From Pseudeuparius sepicola (lineage: Eukaryota > Arthropoda > Insecta > Coleoptera > Anthribidae): a stretch of 64,000 nucleotides of DNA. The notes below the pieces were generated by a model, which made no database searches, was not told the DNA's origin, and saw only the letters and a list, made by a program, of their open reading frames with translations. This document shows, one piece after another, positions 62,034 through 64,000 of this stretch. The translations under genes were made by a program, and so were the position numbers. The stretch lies in assembly GCA_963920635.1 (NCBI GenBank), contig OY987298.1, positions 84,639,454-84,703,453 on the forward strand, in the 5' to 3' direction. How positions within the stretch are numbered: the first letter of the stretch is position 1; each line of letters starts with the position of its first letter.

Positions 62034-64000
62034 GACATGCTCCGAAAAAAAAATCCTATGCGACGTAAATTGAGTTCTACAACACGATTCCGCCCTCCAA
62101 ATTTTTCTAAAAATTTTCTGATTGCCTGGCCAGCCCACTTTTTCAATTATCAAAAATTTTGACATGCTCCGAAAAGAAAATTCCTATGCGACTTAAATTG
62201 AGTTCTACAACACGATTTCGCATTCCAATTTTTTCTAAAAAATTTCTGATTACATGGCCAGCGCACTTTTTCAATTTTCAAAAATGTTGAAATCCTCCGA
62301 AAAGAAAACTCCTATGCGACTTAAATTGAGTTCTACCACCCGATTCCGCCTTCAAAATTTTTCTAAAAAATTTCTAAGTGCCTGGTCAGCGCACTTTTTC
62401 AATTTTCGAAAATGTTGACATGCTCCGAAAAAAAAATCCTATGCGACGTAAATTGAGTTCTACAACACGATTCCGCCATCCAAATTTTTCTAAAAAATTT
62501 CTGAGTGCCTGGCCAGCGCACTTTTTCAATTTTCGAAAATGTTGACATGCTCCGAAAAAAAAATCCTATGCGACGTAAATTGAGTTCTACAACACGATTC
62601 CGCCCTCCAAATTTTTCTAAAAATTTTCTGATTGCCTGGCCAGCCCACTTTTTCAATTATCAAAAATTTTGACATGCTCCGAAAAGAAAATTCCTATGCG
62701 ACTTAAATTGAGTTCTACAACACGATTTCGCATTCCAATTTTTTCTAAAAAATTTCTGATTACATGGCCAGCGCACTTTTTCAATTTTCAAAAATGTTGA
62801 AATCCTCCGAAAAGAAAACTCCTATGCGACTTAAATTGAGTTCTACCACCCGATTCCGCCTTCAAAATTTTTCTAAAAAATTTCTAAGTGCCTGGCCAGC
62901 GCACTTTTTCAATTTTCAAAAATGTTGACATGCTCCGAAAAAAAAAATCCTATGCGAAGTAAATTGAGTACTACAACACGATTCCGCCCTCAAAATTTTT
63001 CTAAAAAATTTCTGAGTGCCTGGCCAGCCCACTTTTTCAATTATCAAAAATTTTGACATGCTCCGAAAAGAAAATTCCTATGCGACTTAAATTGACTTTT
63101 ACAACACGATTCCGCATTTAAATTTTTTCTAAAAAATTTCTGATTACATGGCCAGCGCACTTTTTCAATTTTCAAAAATGTTGAAATCCTCCGAAAAGAA
63201 AATTCCTATGCGACTTAAATTGAGTTCTACCACCCGATTCCGCCTTCAAAATTTTTCTAAAAAATTTCTAAGTGCCTGGCCAGCGCACTTTTTCAATTTT
63301 CGAAAATGTTGACATGCTCCGAAAAAAAAATCCTATGCGACGTAAATTGAGTTCTACAACACGATTCCGCCCTCCAAATTTTTCTAAAAAATTTCTGTGC
63401 CTGGCCAGCGCACTTTTTCAATTTTCGAAAATGTTGACATGCTCCGAAAAAAAAACCTATGCGACGTAAATTGAGTTCTACAACACGATTCCGCCCTCCA
63501 AATTTTTCCAAAAAATTTTCTGATTGCCTGGCCAGCCCACTTTTTCAATTATCAAAAATTTTGACATGTTCCGAAAAGAAAATTCCTATGCGACTTAAAT
63601 TGAGTTCTACAACACGATTCCGCATTCCAATTTTTTCTAAAAAATTTCTGATTACATGGACAGCGCACTTTTTCAATTTTCAAAAATGTTGAAATCCTCC
63701 GAAAAGAAAATTCCTATGCGACTTAAATTGAGTTCTACCACCCGATTCCGCCTTTAAAATTTTTCTAAAAAATTTCTAAGTGCCTGGCCAGCGCACTTTT
63801 TCAATTTTCAAAAATGTTGACATGCTCCGAAAAAAAAAAATCCTATGCGAAGTAAATTGAGTACTACAACACGATTCCGCCCTCAAAATTTTTCTAAAAA
63901 ATTTCTGAGTGCCTGGCCAGCCCACTTTTTCAATTATCAAAAATTTTGACATGCTCCCAAAAGAAAATTCCTATGCGACTTAAATTGAGTTCTACAACAC

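Larger units (their letters stand above)
1..64000. repeat. Satellite DNA array, 126-128 bp monomers, spans the entire window
   Basis: Every part of the window reads as head-to-tail copies of one 126-128 bp monomer in the same orientation. The landmarks recur in fixed order: GACATGCTCC or GAAATCCTCC, an A-rich run, CCTATGCGA, TAAATTGAGT, a CGATTCCGC-type core, an A/T tract around TTTTTCTAAAAAATTT, TGGCCAG, then CACTTTTTCAATT and a TCAAAAAT or TCGAAAAT tail. About 500 copies fit by length. I see no unique sequence, inversion or inserted element between copies. The window begins about 11 bases into an A monomer and ends inside a C-type monomer, so both true edges lie outside. Such arrays are known from eukaryotic centromeric, pericentromeric and subtelomeric heterochromatin; which applies here is not shown. 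Confidence 0.98.
58401..64000. repeat. Right segment: most diverged part, with 765-, 383- and 2934-bp duplications
   Basis: About 57.85-58.6 kb recurs 765 bp later. About 59.35-61.06 kb recurs at 62.28-64.0 kb (offset 2934), and that match runs off the window end. Marks largely confined to this region are GAAAACTCC, GATTTCGC, GACTTTTAC with GCATTTAAAT, a D with CTGTGCC (two bases lost) followed by a D with AAAAACCTATG, GCCCTCCAAA, AAAATGTTTC and ATGGACAG. A 383-bp tandem step occurs at about 61.14-61.9 kb. Confidence 0.84.

Noticed and set aside
1..64000. CRISPR array
   Set aside because: Repeats are contiguous with no unique spacers, units are 126-128 bp, and no cas-like gene is present.
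1..64000. Telomeric repeats such as TTAGGG, TTAGGC or TTAGG in tandem
   Set aside because: No tandem run of any such hexamer or pentamer was seen.
1..64000. A previously undescribed gene system
   Set aside because: Nothing in the window is genic. The noteworthy content is the organisation of the satellite itself.
1..64000. Assigning a species or a known satellite name
   Set aside because: I do not recognise the monomer. A repeat database search would be needed, and base composition and tract style are too weak to decide.

Overview
The whole 64 kb window is one uninterrupted tandem satellite array. It starts inside one repeat copy and ends inside another, so the real array is longer than the window. 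I find no protein-coding gene, rRNA, tRNA, transposable element, CRISPR array, origin, telomere repeat or single-copy spacer. The basic monomer is 126-128 bp (about 500 copies by length), AT-rich (48/127 G+C in one hand-counted D monomer, 45/127 in one B monomer), with poly-A and A/T tracts and a conserved CTGGCCAG palindrome. An array of this length and hierarchy points to eukaryotic constitutive heterochromatin (centromeric, pericentromeric or subtelomeric). The species cannot be named from the sequence. The A/T-tract style resembles some invertebrate, for example nematode, repeats, but that is only an impression.

Monomers fall into a few diagnostic classes. A starts GAAATCCTCC and carries ACCACCCG. 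B starts GACATGCTCC, has a 9-11 A run, AGTACTAC, CAGCCCAC and an ATTATC tail. C has GAAAAGAAAA, GCATTCC and GATTACATGG; its short form C' has GATTATGG. D has GCGACG, GCCATCC and a TTTTCGAAAA tail. E is a D head joined to a B-like tail. They form a higher-order repeat (HOR) of about 382 bp in the order C-A-X, where X is usually B but may be D, D-D, E or D-E.

Layout: 1-10.7 kb is mixed C-A-B and C-A-D units, including a 1912-bp and a 5100-bp offset duplication. 10.7-21.6 kb is a 5225-bp tandem duplication with a nested 4078/1147-bp substructure. 22.2-26 kb contains a 1784-bp tandem duplication. 26.1-30.8 kb is a mixed segment with a truncated 74-bp monomer. 30,780-37,917 is a clean 3569-bp tandem duplication. 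37.9-42.3 kb repeats earlier blocks at 9054, 10,203 and 1149 bp. 42,257-50,926 is a clean 4335-bp tandem duplication. 50.5-53.8 kb copies 24.0-27.2 kb at an offset of 26,593 bp. 54-64 kb is more diverged, with shorter duplications (354, 383, 765, 2267, 2934 bp), many private variants and recombinant monomers.

There are no cooperating genes. The biology is that of satellite turnover: in-register unequal exchange or gene conversion has moved multi-kilobase blocks around, and hybrid monomers and shared deletions record those events. The best functional lead is the near-perfect dyad around CTGGCCAG, complete in A and D monomers but degraded in B, C and E. That gives a candidate protein-binding or cruciform-forming site about once per 382-bp HOR.
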